A stretch of 64,000 nt of DNA from Ammonifex thiophilus (GCF_003368535.1 NZ_QSLN01000005.1:1-64000), one strand, 5' to 3'. Counted from the stretch's first letter, positions 1 to 10,569 are shown. Translations and numbers: made by a program. Notes: generated from the letters alone by a model not told the origin.

Positions 1-140
1 AGATGGTGATGCCCGGGGACAATGTGCGTCTGGAGGTGGAGCTCATCACCCCCATCGCCATTGAGGAGGGCCTGCGCTTCGCCATTCGCGAGGGCGGGCG
101 CACGGTAGGGGCCGGCGTGGTCACCGGGGTGCTAGACTAG
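1..140 (+). CDS. tuf: Elongation factor Tu, C-terminal fragment
   Basis: This is the last 45 codons of EF-Tu, the GTPase that brings aminoacyl-tRNA to the ribosome. Only the end of beta-barrel domain 3 is inside the window; the frame runs from base 3 to the TAG at 138-140. The segment MPGDNV followed by [20 protein letters not shown] and the ending GAGVVTGVL is the invariant EF-Tu tail. The gene sits directly before rpsJ, the standard str-S10 junction. The GTPase domain lies outside the window and cannot be checked. Confidence 0.95.
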   Translation, partial: MVMPGDNVRLEVELITPIAIEEGLRFAIREGGRTVGAGVVTGVLD

Positions 141-163
141 GAAAGATGATCGAGGTGGCTTAT

Positions 164-472
164 ATGGCGCGGCAAAAGATTCGCATAAGACTCAAGGCTT
201 TCGACCACTATCTCCTCGACCAGTCGGCGCAGAAGATAGTGGAGACGGCCAAGCGTACGGGGGCGCAGGTAGCCGGTCCGGTCCCTCTTCCCACTGACCG
301 GAGCGTTTACACCATCCTGCGCTCCCCCCACAAGGACAAAGATTCGCGGGAGCAGTTTGAAATCCGGACGCACAAGCGCCTTATTGACATACTCGACCCT
401 ACACCGAAGACCATCGAGGCGCTCATGCGCCTGGACCTGCCGGCCGGCGTGGACATAGAAATCAAGCTTTAA
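164..472 (+). CDS. rpsJ: 30S ribosomal protein S10
   Basis: S10 is part of the 30S head and also the NusE partner of NusB in antitermination. The 102-residue product begins [15 protein letters not shown] and carries the conserved LPT and THKRLIDI motifs. A longer frame opens at an ATG at 146, but the GAGGTGG site at about 152-158 sits at a good distance only from the ATG at 164, which also gives the normal family length. First gene of the S10 cluster after tuf. Confidence 0.96.
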   Translation: MARQKIRIRLKAFDHYLLDQSAQKIVETAKRTGAQVAGPVPLPTDRSVYTILRSPHKDKDSREQFEIRTHKRLIDILDPTPKTIEALMRLDLPAGVDIEIKL

Positions 473-491
473 ACGGAGGTGCTGAGTACCG

Positions 492-1121
492 ATGAAGGGC
501 ATCCTAGGGAAAAAATTGGGCATGACGCAGTACTTCACGCCGGCGGGGGAGGCCATGGCGGTAACGGTAATCAAGGCTGGGCCTTGTGTGGTGGTGCAGA
601 CCAAAAACCGGGAGAAGGACGGCTACGAGGCCATACAAGTGGGTTTTGAAGAGGTTCCCGAGCACCGGGTTAATAAACCCCTGCGGGGGCACTTTGCCCG
701 CGCCGGGCTTAAGCCCTTGCGCTATCTCCGGGAGTTCCGGGTACCTGATGCCTCGGCCTACACCGTAGGGCAGGAAATAAAGGTGGATATCTTCTCCCCC
801 GGGGAAAAGGTGGATGTCACCGGCATAAGCAAAGGTAAAGGGTTCGCCGGGGGTATTAAGCGGCACGGATTCAGCCGGGGCCCCATGTCCCACGGCTCCA
901 AGTATCACCGCCGCCCCGGCTCTCTGGGAGCTAAAGGTCCAGCTCGGGTTTTCAAAGGGCGGAAGCTTCCAGGGCACATGGGCATGGAGCGGGTAACGGT
1001 GCAGAACCTGGAAGTGGTGAAGGTAGACCCGGAGCGCAACCTGCTGGTGGTCAAGGGTGCGGTGCCCGGTCCTCGGGGAGGTCTCCTCATTATCAGGCAG
1101 GCGGTCAAGGCGACGCAATAA
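492..1121 (+). CDS. rplC: 50S ribosomal protein L3
   Basis: L3 is an early assembly protein of the large subunit whose extended loop reaches the peptidyl-transferase centre. The 209-residue product starts [13 protein letters not shown], the family N-terminus, and contains the central [14 protein letters not shown] and [11 protein letters not shown] stretches of the loop. It has an ACGGAGGTG ribosome site and an ATG start. The length is normal. It lies in the usual order between rpsJ and rplD. Confidence 0.97.
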   Translation: MKGILGKKLGMTQYFTPAGEAMAVTVIKAGPCVVVQTKNREKDGYEAIQVGFEEVPEHRVNKPLRGHFARAGLKPLRYLREFRVPDASAYTVGQEIKVDIFSPGEKVDVTGISKGKGFAGGIKRHGFSRGPMSHGSKYHRRPGSLGAKGPARVFKGRKLPGHMGMERVTVQNLEVVKVDPERNLLVVKGAVPGPRGGLLIIRQAVKATQ

Positions 1122-1136
1122 GAGGGGGAGATAACA

Positions 1137-1760
1137 TTGCCTAAGGCGACCGTATATAACCTGGCGGGTGAGCCGGTAGGGGAGATGGAGCTCAAAGAGG
1201 AGGTCTTCGGGATCGAGCCCAACCCCTACGTGGTTCACGAAGTGGTGGTCATGCACCTGGCTAACCGCCGGCGGGGTACTCATAGCACCAAGACCCGGGG
1301 CGAGGTACGCGGAGGCGGCCGCAAGCCCTGGCGCCAGAAGGGCACGGGCAGGGCGCGTCACGGTAGCATCCGTTCCCCCATCTGGCGCAAGGGAGGCATC
1401 GTCTTCGGGCCCAAGCCCAGAGACTACGACTACACGGTGCCCAAAAAGGTGCGGCGGCTGGCCTTGAAATCGGTGTTGTCCGATAAGCTGCGGGCCGGCA
1501 ACCTGGTGGTGCTGGACGAGTTGCGGCTGGAAGCACCCAAGACCAAGCTGGCAAAAGAACTGCTTTCCCGCTTTGGGGTGGAGACGGGTGCGCTCCTGGT
1601 GGGAGCCGAGCCCGATCCGGTGGTTAAGCTGGCCACTGCCAACCTGGAGGGGGTAAAGTTTTTGCCGGTGAACAACCTCAACGTTTACGACCTCCTCCGG
1701 TATCCCAAGGTCTTCATCACCAGGGAGGCCCTTGCCCGCGTGGAGGAGGTGCTCGGTTAG
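1137..1760 (+). CDS. rplD: 50S ribosomal protein L4
   Basis: L4 lines the nascent-peptide exit tunnel and, in some bacteria, represses its own operon. The 207-residue product has the long basic tunnel loop with the signature [19 protein letters not shown], followed by the globular domain. Translation starts at a TTG at 1137, about 8 bases after AGGGGGAG; no in-frame ATG comes early enough to preserve the N-terminus. It is 15 bases from rplC and 2 bases from rplW, so it is probably co-translated. Confidence 0.96.
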   Translation: MPKATVYNLAGEPVGEMELKEEVFGIEPNPYVVHEVVVMHLANRRRGTHSTKTRGEVRGGGRKPWRQKGTGRARHGSIRSPIWRKGGIVFGPKPRDYDYTVPKKVRRLALKSVLSDKLRAGNLVVLDELRLEAPKTKLAKELLSRFGVETGALLVGAEPDPVVKLATANLEGVKFLPVNNLNVYDLLRYPKVFITREALARVEEVLG

Positions 1761-1762
1761 AG

Positions 1763-2047
1763 ATGGATGTCCATGACGTTTTGATAAAGCCAGTGATAAC
1801 TGAGAAGTCCACCGCCCTTTTGCAGCAGAACAAGTACACCTTCATCGTGCACCCGAAGGCTACCAAGACCGACATCAAGCGGGCGGTGGAGACCATTTTC
1901 AAGGTGAAGGTATTGAAGGTTAACACCATGCGGGTGAAGGGCAAGGTAAAGCGGGTAAGGCGTGCTGTGGGTAGGACGCCAGAGGTAAAGAAGGCCATAG
2001 TGACCCTGCAACCGGGTCACAAGATCGAAGTGTTCGAAGGACTCTAA
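1763..2047 (+). CDS. rplW: 50S ribosomal protein L23
   Basis: L23 sits at the tunnel exit and is the docking site for trigger factor and SRP. The 94-residue product opens [16 protein letters not shown], the family signature, and has the [12 protein letters not shown] and VNTMRVKGK segments. The gap to rplD is only 2 bases, and GGAGGAGGTG at the end of rplD serves as ribosome site. Normal length. Confidence 0.96.
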   Translation: MDVHDVLIKPVITEKSTALLQQNKYTFIVHPKATKTDIKRAVETIFKVKVLKVNTMRVKGKVKRVRRAVGRTPEVKKAIVTLQPGHKIEVFEGL

Positions 2048-2068
2048 TTCGGAAGGAGGTGAGCAAGG

Positions 2069-2896
2069 ATGGGCGTTAAGCGTTACAAGCCCACCTCGCC
2101 GGGCATCCGCTTCGTCACGGTATCCACCTTCGAGGAGATCACCAAGACGGAGCCCGAGCGCTCCCTGGTCAAGCCCTTGAAGAGGCGGGCGGGTCGTAAC
2201 AACCAGGGAAGGATAACCGTACGCCACAAGGGCGGGGGGCACAAGCGCCTTTACCGGATAATCGACTTCAAGCGGGACAAAGACGGCATCCCGGCCAAGG
2301 TGGCGGCCATAGAGTACGACCCCAACCGCTCGGCCCGCATAGCCCTCCTGCACTACCGAGATGGGGAGAAGCGTTACATCCTGGCGCCGGAGGGCCTCAA
2401 AGTCGGGCAGGAAGTGATGTCCGGGCCCGAGGCCGACATAAAGGTAGGGAATGCTCTGCCTCTGCGCTACATACCGGTGGGTACGCTGGTGCATAACATA
2501 GAGCTCAACCCGGGCGAGGGGGGCAAGCTCGTGCGGGCGGCGGGCACGGCGGCCCAGATCCTGGCTAAAGAAGGTGATTACGCCCATATAAGGATGCCCT
2601 CGGGCGAGATAAGGCTTATACATCTCGACTGTCGGGCCACCATAGGGCAGGTAGGCAACGTGGACCACGAGAACATAGTCATCGGTAAGGCCGGGAGGGC
2701 GCGCTGGCTGGGAATAAGGCCCACGGTGCGCGGTTCGGCCATGAACCCGGTGGACCACCCCCACGGTGGCGGAGAGGGTAAGGCACCTATCGGTCTCCCT
2801 CACCCCAAGACGCCTTGGGGTAAACCTGCTCGCGGTGTGCGGACGCGCAAGGCCAAGCCGAGCGATAAATTCATCTTGAAGCGGCGCTACGAGTAA
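2069..2896 (+). CDS. rplB: 50S ribosomal protein L2
   Basis: L2 is needed for subunit association and peptidyl-transferase function. The 275-residue product has the OB-fold and SH3-like domains. The conserved [13 protein letters not shown] loop begins at about residue 225, with the histidine near residue 229 that is essential in other L2 proteins. A strong GAAGGAGGTG site precedes the ATG. Length and position, between rplW and rpsS, are normal. Confidence 0.97.
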   Translation: MGVKRYKPTSPGIRFVTVSTFEEITKTEPERSLVKPLKRRAGRNNQGRITVRHKGGGHKRLYRIIDFKRDKDGIPAKVAAIEYDPNRSARIALLHYRDGEKRYILAPEGLKVGQEVMSGPEADIKVGNALPLRYIPVGTLVHNIELNPGEGGKLVRAAGTAAQILAKEGDYAHIRMPSGEIRLIHLDCRATIGQVGNVDHENIVIGKAGRARWLGIRPTVRGSAMNPVDHPHGGGEGKAPIGLPHPKTPWGKPARGVRTRKAKPSDKFILKRRYE

Positions 2897-2914
2897 GGGG
2901 GGTGAAGGACGGCA

Positions 2915-3199
2915 ATGGGACGTTCTCTGAAGAAGGGTCCTTACTGTGACCCTAAACTTTTGAAGAAGATCGAGAAGATGAACGCCACGGGTGAGCGCAA
3001 GGTAATCAAGACCTGGTCCCGTCGCTCCACCATTCTCCCCCAAATGGTGGGGCATACGATAGCCGTCTACGACGGCAGGAAGCACGTTCCCATTTACATC
3101 ACCGAGGAGATGGTGGGGCACAAACTGGGCGAATTTGCTCCCACGCGGACCTTCCGCGGTCACGGTTCGCCCACGGAGCGCTCCACCGCGCTGAAGTAG
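2915..3199 (+). CDS. rpsS: 30S ribosomal protein S19
   Basis: S19 binds the 16S head and contacts the A-site finger. The 94-residue product starts [12 protein letters not shown] and has the invariant TWSRRSTI and [16 protein letters not shown] segments. The GGGGGTG site lies a few bases ahead of the ATG. It is followed by rplV after 13 bases. Nothing unusual. Confidence 0.97.
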   Translation: MGRSLKKGPYCDPKLLKKIEKMNATGERKVIKTWSRRSTILPQMVGHTIAVYDGRKHVPIYITEEMVGHKLGEFAPTRTFRGHGSPTERSTALK

Positions 3200-3212
3200 G
3201 AGGCGGGAAGTG

Positions 3213-3563
3213 ATGAACGGCAAAGAGGCGCGCGCCACGGCCAAGTACGTGCGCATTTCTCCCTTTAAAGCCCGCCAGGTGATCGATCTCATTCGGGGAA
3301 AACGGGTGGACGAGGCTTTCGCCATCCTCCGCTTTACCCCGCGCAAGGCGGCGCGGCTCATAGAAAAGGTCTTGCGCTCGGCGGTGGCCAACGCTGAGCA
3401 CAACTACGACATGATTGCCTCGGAGTTGGTGGTACTGCGGGCTTACGTGGACGAGGGTCCCACTCTCAAGCGCTACCGGCCTCGGGCTTACGGGCGGGCC
3501 GATTTGAGGCGCAGGCGCACCAGCCACATAACCGTCGTAGTCGGCGAGAAAGGGGGGAAGTGA
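3213..3563 (+). CDS. rplV: 50S ribosomal protein L22
   Basis: L22 lines the exit tunnel with a long beta-hairpin. The product (116 residues from the ATG, 117 from the GTG at 3210) contains [21 protein letters not shown] and the hairpin ending [15 protein letters not shown] and ATG are adjacent codons and both fit AGGAGG at 3199-3204, so the start is uncertain by one residue. The stop overlaps the rpsC start (GTGA), which indicates translational coupling. Confidence 0.95.
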   Translation: MNGKEARATAKYVRISPFKARQVIDLIRGKRVDEAFAILRFTPRKAARLIEKVLRSAVANAEHNYDMIASELVVLRAYVDEGPTLKRYRPRAYGRADLRRRRTSHITVVVGEKGGK

Positions 3564-4228
3564 GTTTGGGCCAAAAAGTAGATCCGCGGGGGTTGAGGCT
3601 CGGCATCATCCGGGACTGGAACGCCAAGTGGTACGCCGAAAACAAGGACTTCGCCCATTTTCTGTTGGAAGACGTGAAGATAAGGCGGCACATTAAGCAA
3701 AAGTTTTACCACGCCGGCGTCTCCAACATCGTCATCGAGCGTATGGCCAACCGCATAAGGATCACCATCCACACGGCCCGCCCCGGCATGGTCATAGGCC
3801 GGGGAGGTGCCGAGGTGGAAAACCTGCGGCGCGAGCTGGAGGAGATGACCGGCAAGCAGGTTAGCATCAACATTGTGGAGATAAAGGTGCCCGAACTCGA
3901 TGCCCAGTTGGTGGCCGAGAACATCGCTTCGCAGATCGAGCGGCGCGTGGCCTACCGCCGGGCTATGAAGCAGGCCATAGCGCGGGCCATGCGCATGGGC
4001 GCTAAGGGGATAAAGGTAGAGGTGAGCGGACGTCTGGCGGGGGCGGAAATCGCCCGTACCGAATGGCTCCGCGAGGGGAGGGTTCCGCTGCACACTCTGC
4101 GGGCCGATATAGACTACGGCTTTGCGGAAGCCATAACCACCTACGGCAAGATCGGCGTTAAGGTGTGGATCTACAAAGGCGATGTTCTGCCCCAGCGAGG
4201 GGCGCAGGTGCAAGGAGGTACCGCTTAA
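3560..4228 (+). CDS. rpsC: 30S ribosomal protein S3
   Basis: S3 forms part of the mRNA entry channel. The 222-residue product starts with a GTG that overlaps the end of rplV and begins [16 protein letters not shown]. The type II KH domain carries the GxxG loop within [13 protein letters not shown], and the C-terminal domain has the [22 protein letters not shown] signature. AAGGGGGGAAG supplies the ribosome site inside rplV. Length is normal. Confidence 0.97.
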   Translation: MSLGQKVDPRGLRLGIIRDWNAKWYAENKDFAHFLLEDVKIRRHIKQKFYHAGVSNIVIERMANRIRITIHTARPGMVIGRGGAEVENLRRELEEMTGKQVSINIVEIKVPELDAQLVAENIASQIERRVAYRRAMKQAIARAMRMGAKGIKVEVSGRLAGAEIARTEWLREGRVPLHTLRADIDYGFAEAITTYGKIGVKVWIYKGDVLPQRGAQVQGGTA

Positions 4229-4684
4229 ATGCTGCAGCCGCGCAAGGTCAAGTACAGGAAGCACCATCGCGGTCGGATGAAAGGGAAGGCGAAAGGGGCC
4301 ACTACCCTGCACTTTGGCGACTACGGGCTACAGGCCTTGGAGCCTTCCTGGATCACGGCCCGGCAAATAGAGGCGGCTCGGGTGGCCATAACGCGTCACC
4401 TCCGGCGGGGAGGAAAGGTATGGATTCGCATCTTCCCCGATAAGCCGGTGACGGCCAAGCCGGCGGAAACCCGTATGGGTAGCGGCAAGGGTTCGCCGGC
4501 CTACTGGGTAGCCGTGGTGAAACCCGGGCGGATCCTCTTTGAAGTGGCCGGGGTACCGGAAGAAGTAGCACTGGAGGCGCTTCGGCTGGCTTCCCACAAA
4601 CTCCCGATCGACACCCGGATCATCAAGCGGGAGGGGCTGGAAGTGGCCGAAGTGGCGGAGGTGGGTGAGGCTAATGAAGATTAA
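4229..4684 (+). CDS. rplP: 50S ribosomal protein L16
   Basis: L16 supports A-site tRNA accommodation. The 151-residue product starts [19 protein letters not shown] and contains the conserved [22 protein letters not shown] and RMGSGKGSP motifs. It begins immediately after the rpsC stop. The acidic tail ([14 protein letters not shown]) makes it several residues longer than most L16 proteins and overlaps the start of rpmC by 11 bases. Confidence 0.96.
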   Translation: MLQPRKVKYRKHHRGRMKGKAKGATTLHFGDYGLQALEPSWITARQIEAARVAITRHLRRGGKVWIRIFPDKPVTAKPAETRMGSGKGSPAYWVAVVKPGRILFEVAGVPEEVALEALRLASHKLPIDTRIIKREGLEVAEVAEVGEANED

Positions 4685-4883
4685 GGAGATAAGAGATCTT
4701 TCCAACGAGGAGATCGAAGAAAAGATCCGGGCTTCCAAAGAGGAGCTTTTCCGGTTGCGCTTTCAGCTGGCGACGGGGCAGCTTGACAACCCCATGCGGA
4801 TAAGAGAGGTTAAGCGGCGCATAGCGCGCCTGAAGACGGTGTTGCGGGAGAGGGAGCTCAAGATCGACCGAGCGATCGGATAA
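4674..4883 (+). CDS. rpmC: 50S ribosomal protein L29
   Basis: L29 is a small two-helix protein near the tunnel exit. From the ATG at 4674 the product is 69 residues, beginning [18 protein letters not shown] with the internal [16 protein letters not shown] signature. An upstream GTG at 4665 would add three residues, but the GGAGGTG at the end of rplP fits the ATG better. The start overlaps rplP. Confidence 0.95.
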   Translation: MKIKEIRDLSNEEIEEKIRASKEELFRLRFQLATGQLDNPMRIREVKRRIARLKTVLRERELKIDRAIG

Positions 4884-4901
4884 GGAGGTAAGCTTGGCTT
4901 T

Positions 4902-5201
4902 ATGCAACGGGGTCATCGCAAGGTTCGCGTGGGTCGAGTGGTAAGCGACAAGATGGATAAGACCGTCGTGGTAGCCATCGAGACCCTGGTGCGCCACAAG
5001 CTCTACCAGAAGGCCGTTCGGCGCACCAAGAAAGTCAAAGCCCACGATGAGAACAACGAGTGCCGGGTAGGGGACAAGGTGCTCATCATGGAAACGCGGC
5101 CCCTCTCCAAGGAGAAGCGCTGGCGGGTAGTGCAGATCCTGGAGCGGGGCAGGCATCTGGGCGAGGAAGTAGAGGAGCCGGCGCCGGAGGAAAACGCGTA
5201 A
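4902..5201 (+). CDS. rpsQ: 30S ribosomal protein S17
   Basis: S17 is an OB-fold primary 16S-binding protein. The 99-residue product has [15 protein letters not shown] and the [13 protein letters not shown] and [14 protein letters not shown] segments that define the family. A TAAGGAGGTAAG site lies upstream. It has a glutamate- and proline-rich tail of about 12 residues beyond the usual core end, which is a common minor variation. Confidence 0.96.
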   Translation: MQRGHRKVRVGRVVSDKMDKTVVVAIETLVRHKLYQKAVRRTKKVKAHDENNECRVGDKVLIMETRPLSKEKRWRVVQILERGRHLGEEVEEPAPEENA

Positions 5202-5232
5202 AAGCTTTCGGCGGAAGGAGGGAGTTCTAGTC

Positions 5233-5601
5233 ATGATTCGGGTAAGCACCATGCTTAACGTGGCCGATAACACCGGCGCCAAAAAGATCATGTGTATAAG
5301 AGTTTTGGGAGGTTCTTCCCGCCGCTACGCCAGTCTGGGGGACATTATCGTGGCTTCGGTGAAGGAGGCCACACCGGGCGGGATAGTCAAGAAAGGGGAC
5401 GTGGTCAAAGCCGTGGTGGTGCGGACCAAGAAGGAGGTAAGGCGCCCCGACGGCTCCTACATCAAATTTGACGAGAACGCGGCGGTCATCATCCGGGATG
5501 ACAAGAGCCCCCGGGGCACGCGGATATTCGGGCCGGTGGCACGGGAGCTCAGGGAAAAGGAGTTTATGAAGATCATCTCCCTGGCTCCGGAAGTGCTTTA
5601 A
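5233..5601 (+). CDS. rplN: 50S ribosomal protein L14
   Basis: L14 lies at the subunit interface and binds the silencing factor RsfS. The 122-residue product starts [17 protein letters not shown] and has the conserved [21 protein letters not shown] and [14 protein letters not shown] stretches. GGAAGGAGGGAG provides the ribosome site. Normal length and position in the spc operon. Confidence 0.97.
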   Translation: MIRVSTMLNVADNTGAKKIMCIRVLGGSSRRYASLGDIIVASVKEATPGGIVKKGDVVKAVVVRTKKEVRRPDGSYIKFDENAAVIIRDDKSPRGTRIFGPVARELREKEFMKIISLAPEVL

Positions 5602-5614
5602 GGAGGCTTGGCAG

Positions 5615-5938
5615 ATGAAAGGAAAGGTGCACGTCAAAAAGGGAGACACCGTGCTGGTTCTCACCGGTAAAGACGCCGGGAAAAAGGGGAAGGTGCTACG
5701 AGTCATACCCGAAGAGCAGCGGGTAATCGTGGAAAAGGTCAATATAGTTAAGCGCCACATGCGGCCCACGCGCCAGTTTCCCCAGGGGGGCATCATCGAG
5801 AAGGAGGCGCCCATTCATGCCTCCAACGTTATGCTGGTTTGCCCCAAGTGCAGCCGCCCTACACGGATAGGACACCGGATCTTGCCGGAGGGGAAAAAGA
5901 GCCGGGTCTGCAAGAAGTGTGGGGAACTCATCGATTAG
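5615..5938 (+). CDS. rplX: 50S ribosomal protein L24, zinc-type
   Basis: L24 starts large-subunit assembly. The 107-residue product has the KOW motif near the N-terminus ([20 protein letters not shown]). The C-terminus carries two CxxC pairs, CPKC and CKKC, as in the zinc-binding L24 form seen in many Firmicutes. TAAGGAGGC is the ribosome site. With S14, S4 and L36 below, this gives four proteins in one cluster with Zn-ligand sets. Confidence 0.96.
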   Translation: MKGKVHVKKGDTVLVLTGKDAGKKGKVLRVIPEEQRVIVEKVNIVKRHMRPTRQFPQGGIIEKEAPIHASNVMLVCPKCSRPTRIGHRILPEGKKSRVCKKCGELID

Positions 5939-5971
5939 AGGACGCGGCGGGAAGAAGGGAGGAAGTTCACT

Positions 5972-6523
5972 GTGGCCTACGTACCGCGATTGAAGAAGAA
6001 GTACCAAGAGGAAGTCGTACCGGCCCTTATGGAAAAGTTTGGCTACAAGAACGTGATGGAGGTTCCCAAGCTCATCAAGATCGTCATCAATATGGGGCTA
6101 GGCGAGGCGGTGCAGAACCCCAAGGTGATTGACGCGGCGGTAGAGGATCTCAAGGCTATAACCGGGCAGATGCCGCTCATAACCCGAGCCAAGCGCTCCA
6201 TCGCCGGATTCAAGCTGCGGGCGGGAATGCCCATCGGGGCCAAGGTCACCTTGCGGGGGCACCGCATGTACGACTTCCTTGACAAGCTCATAAACGTGGT
6301 TTTGCCCCGGGTGCGCGACTTCCGGGGAGTTTCCCCCCGCTCTTTCGACGGACGGGGGAACTACACTTTGGGGCTTAAGGAGCAAATCATCTTCCCGGAG
6401 ATCGACTACGACAAAGTAGACAAAATAAGGGGCATGGACATAACCATAGTTACTTCGGCGGAGACCGATGAAGAAGCGCGGGAACTCTTGCGCCTTTTGG
6501 GCATGCCTTTCCGGGCGGCCTGA
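5972..6523 (+). CDS. rplE: 50S ribosomal protein L5
   Basis: L5 binds 5S rRNA and contacts P-site tRNA. The 183-residue product starts at GTG and contains [37 protein letters not shown] and [19 protein letters not shown] in the family order. A GGAGGAAG site precedes the start. The N-terminus is a few residues longer than E. coli L5, as is usual in Gram-positive forms. Confidence 0.97.
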   Translation: MAYVPRLKKKYQEEVVPALMEKFGYKNVMEVPKLIKIVINMGLGEAVQNPKVIDAAVEDLKAITGQMPLITRAKRSIAGFKLRAGMPIGAKVTLRGHRMYDFLDKLINVVLPRVRDFRGVSPRSFDGRGNYTLGLKEQIIFPEIDYDKVDKIRGMDITIVTSAETDEEARELLRLLGMPFRAA

Positions 6524-6542
6524 AAGAAAGGAGGGTGGCTTC

Positions 6543-6728
6543 TTGGCACGCAAAGCTTTGGTAGTGAAGGCGCAACGCCCGCCCAAGTTCAAGGTGCGGG
6601 CTTATAACCGTTGCAAGCTTTGCGGCCGTCCCCGGGCTTACATGCGGAAGTTCGGCGTGTGCCGTCTCTGCTTCCGCAAGCTCTGCTATGAGGGCGCGAT
6701 ACCGGGGATCCGCAAGGCGAGTTGGTAA
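6543..6728 (+). CDS. rpsZ: 30S ribosomal protein S14, zinc form (type Z)
   Basis: S14 completes the 30S head. This is the 61-residue zinc form, with CKLC and CRLC pairs that would bind one Zn ion; the sequence begins [12 protein letters not shown] and ends GIRKASW. Translation starts at a TTG, 8 bases after AAGGAGGG. The frame also reads upstream into rplE, but the TTG gives the exact family N-terminus. Confidence 0.95.
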   Translation: MARKALVVKAQRPPKFKVRAYNRCKLCGRPRAYMRKFGVCRLCFRKLCYEGAIPGIRKASW

Positions 6729-6744
6729 GGAAAGGAGGTAAGCT

Positions 6745-7149
6745 TTGGCCGTGGTAATGACCGATCCCATAGCCGATTTCCTGACGCGTATAAGGAACGC
6801 CAATATGGTCTACCACAGCACGGTGGAAATCCCGGCTTCCAAGATAAAGATCGCCCTGGCCTCCATCCTCAAGGAGGAGGGTTTCATCAAAGATTACGAG
6901 GTCATCGAGGACGGCAAGCAGGGCATCATCCGCATCTACCTAAAGTACGGTCCCAACCGGGAGCGGGTGATAACCGGGCTCAAGCGCATCTCCAAGCCGG
7001 GACGGCGGGTCTACGTGCGGAAGGACCAGATCCCCCGAGTCCTGGGGGGGTTAGGGATTGCCATCCTTTCCACCTCTAAGGGGATCATGACCGATAAGCA
7101 AGCCCGCAAGCTGGGCGTGGGCGGCGAAGTGATTTGCTACGTATGGTAA
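6745..7149 (+). CDS. rpsH: 30S ribosomal protein S8
   Basis: S8 is a primary 16S-binding protein and, in E. coli, the spc operon repressor. The 134-residue product contains [15 protein letters not shown] and ends GGEVICYVW. The AAAGGAGGT site at 6731-6740 sits six bases before a TTG at 6745. The ATG at 6757, which would give the textbook N-terminus, is too far away, so the TTG is preferred and adds four residues. Confidence 0.94.
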   Translation: MAVVMTDPIADFLTRIRNANMVYHSTVEIPASKIKIALASILKEEGFIKDYEVIEDGKQGIIRIYLKYGPNRERVITGLKRISKPGRRVYVRKDQIPRVLGGLGIAILSTSKGIMTDKQARKLGVGGEVICYVW

Positions 7150-7168
7150 ACTTTGAGGAGGAGGCTTT

Positions 7169-7717
7169 ATGTCGCGGATTGGTAAAAAACCAGTTCCCAT
7201 TCCGGAAGGAGTAGAAGTGGTTATCGAAGGCAACCGCGTGGCGGTCAAGGGTCCTAAGGGAAGGCTGGAGCGGGAGTTCCCGGAGGGGGTGTGGATAGAA
7301 AAGCAGGACCGGCAACTGGTGGTGCACCGCCGCTCCGACGAACCCCGCGACAAGGCCCTCCACGGGCTCAGCCGCACGCTCCTCAACAACATGATCCTGG
7401 GAGTTACCCAGGGGTGGAGCCGCTCCCTGGAGATAGTGGGCGTGGGTTACCGCGCTGCCAAGCAGGGCAACAAGTTAGTCTTAAGCGTGGGTTACTCGCA
7501 TCCGGTGGAGATCGAGCCGCCGCCGGGAATCGAAATCGAGGTCCCTGCCCCTAACAAGATCGTGGTAAAGGGCCTGGACAAGGAACAGGTGGGCCAGCTG
7601 GCCGCCAAGATCCGCAGCATACGCAAGCCGGAGCCCTATAAGGGTAAGGGGATCCGGTACGAAGGAGAAGTCGTACGCCACAAGGCGGGTAAGACCGCCG
7701 GTAAGGGCAAGAAGTAA
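7169..7717 (+). CDS. rplF: 50S ribosomal protein L6
   Basis: L6 lies near the factor-binding site. The 182-residue product starts [17 protein letters not shown] and consists of two related alpha/beta domains, with the C-terminal signature [27 protein letters not shown] is the ribosome site. The glycine/lysine-rich tail is typical. Normal spc operon position. Confidence 0.97.
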   Translation: MSRIGKKPVPIPEGVEVVIEGNRVAVKGPKGRLEREFPEGVWIEKQDRQLVVHRRSDEPRDKALHGLSRTLLNNMILGVTQGWSRSLEIVGVGYRAAKQGNKLVLSVGYSHPVEIEPPPGIEIEVPAPNKIVVKGLDKEQVGQLAAKIRSIRKPEPYKGKGIRYEGEVVRHKAGKTAGKGKK

Positions 7718-7732
7718 GGGGGGAATAGGGAC

Positions 7733-8098
7733 GTGCCGAAGCAGGTGAACCGGAGAGAGCAACGAGAAAAGAGACGCCTGCGGGTGCGCAAGAAGATCCA
7801 CGGCACGGCCGAGCGCCCGCGGCTTAACGTCTTCCGGAGCTTGAAGCACATCTACGCTCAGATAATCGATGACGATCGGGGAGTGACGCTGGTGTCCGCT
7901 TCCTCCCTGTCCCCTGAATTGCGGGGCAAGATCAACGGCGGCAACGTGGAGGGAGCGGCGGCGGTAGGTAGGCTCTTGGCGGAAAAGGCTCGGGCCAAAG
8001 GGATAACCAAAGTGGTCTTCGATCGCGCCGGCTACAAGTACCATGGGCGCGTGAAGGCGCTGGCCGAGGCGGCGCGCGAGGGCGGCTTGGAATTTTAG
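7733..8098 (+). CDS. rplR: 50S ribosomal protein L18
   Basis: L18 binds 5S rRNA together with L5. The 121-residue product has a basic N-terminal tail ([16 protein letters not shown]), the [20 protein letters not shown] core and the ending [24 protein letters not shown]. It starts at GTG after GGGGGAATAGG. Normal length. Confidence 0.97.
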   Translation: MPKQVNRREQREKRRLRVRKKIHGTAERPRLNVFRSLKHIYAQIIDDDRGVTLVSASSLSPELRGKINGGNVEGAAAVGRLLAEKARAKGITKVVFDRAGYKYHGRVKALAEAAREGGLEF

Positions 8099-8116
8099 TC
8101 GGAAGGAGGGAAGGTA

Positions 8117-8638
8117 GTGGCCCAGCAAGAAATAGATGCCAGCAAGCTGGAACTTACGGAAAGGGTAGTCTCCATCAGGCGTTGCGCCAAGGTGGTCAAG
8201 GGAGGAAGGCGCTTTACTTTCTCCGTGCTGGTGATTGTAGGTGACGGGCAGGGGCACGTGGGCGCGGGCCTGGGCAAAGCGGCGGAAGTGCCGGAGGCCA
8301 TTCGCAAGGGGATCGAGGACGCCAAGAAAAACCTCATAAAGGTACCCATAGTGGGTACCACTATCCCCCACGAGGTGATAGGGCATTACGGCGCCGGCAA
8401 GGTGCTCTTGAAGCCCGCTGCGCCCGGAACCGGTGTCATCGCCGGTGGCGCGGTGCGGGCTATCCTGGAGCTGGCAGGTATCAAGGACATCCTCACCAAG
8501 TCGCTAGGATCGAACAACCCGCACAACGTGACCCGCGCCACTTTTGACGCCCTGATGAAGCTTAAGGATCCGGCCCAGGTAGCCCGGCTGCGGGGGGTCA
8601 AGATCGATTACCGTTGGGCTAGCTCTGGGAGGGAGTAA
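8117..8638 (+). CDS. rpsE: 30S ribosomal protein S5
   Basis: S5 is part of the decoding fidelity network and the mRNA entry helicase site. The 173-residue product has the N-terminal double-stranded RNA-binding-like fold ([24 protein letters not shown]) and the C-terminal domain ([25 protein letters not shown]). It starts at GTG behind GGAAGGAGGGAAGG. Family-typical in length. Confidence 0.97.
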   Translation: MAQQEIDASKLELTERVVSIRRCAKVVKGGRRFTFSVLVIVGDGQGHVGAGLGKAAEVPEAIRKGIEDAKKNLIKVPIVGTTIPHEVIGHYGAGKVLLKPAAPGTGVIAGGAVRAILELAGIKDILTKSLGSNNPHNVTRATFDALMKLKDPAQVARLRGVKIDYRWASSGRE

Positions 8639-8641
8639 CCG

Positions 8642-8824
8642 ATGGCTAAGCTTTGGCGGATAACCCTCAAGCGAAGCTACATAGGCGCCAACGAAAAGCA
8701 GCGGGCCACCTTAAAGGCCCTGGGCCTGCGCCGTCTGCACCAGACGGTGGAGAAGGAGGCCACCCCTGCGGTTAAGGGAATGGTGGAGGCGGTACGGCAC
8801 TTGGTGGAGGTCGAAGAGGTTTGA
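8642..8824 (+). CDS. rpmD: 50S ribosomal protein L30
   Basis: L30 is a small large-subunit protein. The 60-residue product starts [15 protein letters not shown] and has the [11 protein letters not shown] signature. It is separated from rpsE by 3 bases and uses GGGAGG at the end of rpsE as ribosome site. Normal size. Confidence 0.95.
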   Translation: MAKLWRITLKRSYIGANEKQRATLKALGLRRLHQTVEKEATPAVKGMVEAVRHLVEVEEV

Positions 8825-8844
8825 GAAAGGGGGGAAAGGGAGAG

Positions 8845-9294
8845 ATGCTCGATCTTTCTTCGCTACGCCCGGCGCCGGGTTCGCGGCGGGAGCCGGTGCG
8901 CAAAGGGCGCGGCATAGGCTCGGGCTTAGGCAAGACGGCGGGTAGGGGCCAGAAGGGGCAGAAGGCGCGCTCCGGCGGCGGTGTGCGTCCCGGCTTTGAA
9001 GGAGGGCAGATGCCCCTGGTGCGCCGCATGCCCAAGCGTGGCTTCCGGAACCCCTTCCGCCAGGAATTCGTGGTGGTGAACGTGGAAAAGCTTAACCGCT
9101 TCCCCGACGGTACGGTGGTCACCTCGGAGCTTTTGCGCGAGGCGGGCCTGGTGAAGAAGCGGGGACCGGTGAAGATTCTGGGTAGCGGCGAGCTCAAGCG
9201 GTCGCTTACCGTGCGGGTGGAGGCCGTGAGCAAGGGAGCGGCGGCCAAGATAGAAGCCGCCGGGGGCAAGATTGAGGTGGAGGCTACATGCTAA
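8845..9294 (+). CDS. rplO: 50S ribosomal protein L15
   Basis: L15 is a late assembly protein. From the ATG at 8845 the product is 149 residues: [17 protein letters not shown], then the glycine- and basic-rich arm with [23 protein letters not shown] and the globular domain. A TTG at 8821 in the same frame would add eight unneeded residues; GGGGGGAAAGGGAGAG before 8845 supports the ATG. Its end overlaps secY by 7 bases. Confidence 0.95.
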   Translation: MLDLSSLRPAPGSRREPVRKGRGIGSGLGKTAGRGQKGQKARSGGGVRPGFEGGQMPLVRRMPKRGFRNPFRQEFVVVNVEKLNRFPDGTVVTSELLREAGLVKKRGPVKILGSGELKRSLTVRVEAVSKGAAAKIEAAGGKIEVEATC

Positions 9295-10550
9295 ACAATC
9301 TCAGGGTAGCCGCGGGGCTTAAGGAGTTAAGGAGCCGTCTACTTTATACCCTGGCCTTACTCCTGGTCTTCCGGCTGGGGGCGCATATCCCTGTGCCCGG
9401 AGTCAACCCCCAGGAAGTGGCCAGGCTCATAGAGTCGGGGTTGATCTTCGGCTTCTTCGACGTCATCTCCGGCGGAGCTTTCAAAAGCTTCTCGATCTTT
9501 GCCATGAGCATAGTGCCCTACATCAACTCCTCCATCATCATGCAGCTGCTGACGGTGGTCATACCCCGCCTGGAGCAGCTGGCCAAGGAGGGTGAGGAGG
9601 GCAGAAGGAAGATCATCGAGTACACCCGCTACGGCACGGTGATCCTGGCCTTCATCCAGGCGCTGGGGATGACCGCATACCTGCGCCACGCCCTGCTTCA
9701 CCCCGGCCTGGGGAGTTACCTGGTGGTGGCGGTAAGCCTCACCGCCGGCACCGTGTTCCTCATGTGGCTGGGGGAGCAGATAACGGAGAAGGGAATCGGC
9801 AACGGTATCTCCCTTTTGATCTTTGCCGGAATCGTCTCCCGCATCCCGGCCGGAGGAGCGCGACTTATAAGCTACCTACAGGCGGGCACCATCAGCTGGT
9901 TTAACATCTTGGCGCTAATGTTCATCGGTGCCCTGGTGATTGCCGGGATCGTAGCCATGAATGAGGCGCAGCGCCGCATCCCTGTGCAGTACCCTAAGAG
10001 GATTGTGGGGCGTCGGGTTTATGGTGGCCAGAGCACCCACCTTCCCCTTAGAATAAATATGGCGGGAGTTATCCCGGTAATCTTCGCCTCCTCGCTCCTC
10101 TTCCTCCCGGAGCAGGTGGCGAGCTGGTTTAGGGGTAAGAGCGCGGTGGCCGACTGGTTCTTCCATGTCTTCCATTGGGGTTCTTTCTGGCACACGCTCA
10201 TTTACGCCCTTCTTATCATAGGCTTTACCTACTTCTATACGGCGGTGATTATGAACCCTCTGGATATAGCGGATAACCTCAAAAAGTACGGGGGCTTTAT
10301 TCCCGGTATCCGTCCGGGGCGCCCCACGGCGGAGTACATAAGTCGGGTGATGTCCCGGATAACCCTGGTAGGCGCGGTTTTTCTGGCTCTTATTGCCATT
10401 TTACCGAACTTCGTGCTCCTCATAACCCGCATCCCCAACGTCTATTTCGGGGGCACGGCGCTTCTGATCGTGGTGGGCGTGGCGCTGGAGACGATGAAGC
10501 AACTGGAGGCCCACCTCTTGATGCGAAGCTACCAGGGCTTTATAAAATAA
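9288..10550 (+). CDS. secY: Protein translocase subunit SecY
   Basis: SecY forms the membrane channel for protein export with SecE and SecG. The 420-residue product has the ten-helix pattern. It includes the GAHIPVPGV motif of the first periplasmic stretch, NSSIIMQLL, the [17 protein letters not shown] motif of helix 4-5 and PGRPTAEYI of the C5 loop. The ATG overlaps the rplO stop, so the two are translationally coupled. The length is near the family norm. Unlike most Firmicutes, adk does not follow. Confidence 0.97.
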   Translation: MLNNLRVAAGLKELRSRLLYTLALLLVFRLGAHIPVPGVNPQEVARLIESGLIFGFFDVISGGAFKSFSIFAMSIVPYINSSIIMQLLTVVIPRLEQLAKEGEEGRRKIIEYTRYGTVILAFIQALGMTAYLRHALLHPGLGSYLVVAVSLTAGTVFLMWLGEQITEKGIGNGISLLIFAGIVSRIPAGGARLISYLQAGTISWFNILALMFIGALVIAGIVAMNEAQRRIPVQYPKRIVGRRVYGGQSTHLPLRINMAGVIPVIFASSLLFLPEQVASWFRGKSAVADWFFHVFHWGSFWHTLIYALLIIGFTYFYTAVIMNPLDIADNLKKYGGFIPGIRPGRPTAEYISRVMSRITLVGAVFLALIAILPNFVLLITRIPNVYFGGTALLIVVGVALETMKQLEAHLLMRSYQGFIK

Positions 10551-10569
10551 GAAGCGGTGACAGAAGCAG

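Noticed and set aside
1757-3403. Minus-strand 548-codon frame opposite rplW-rplB-rpsS-rplV
   Set aside because: It is a codon-bias shadow of four certain ribosomal genes, with no ribosome site and no recognisable domain.
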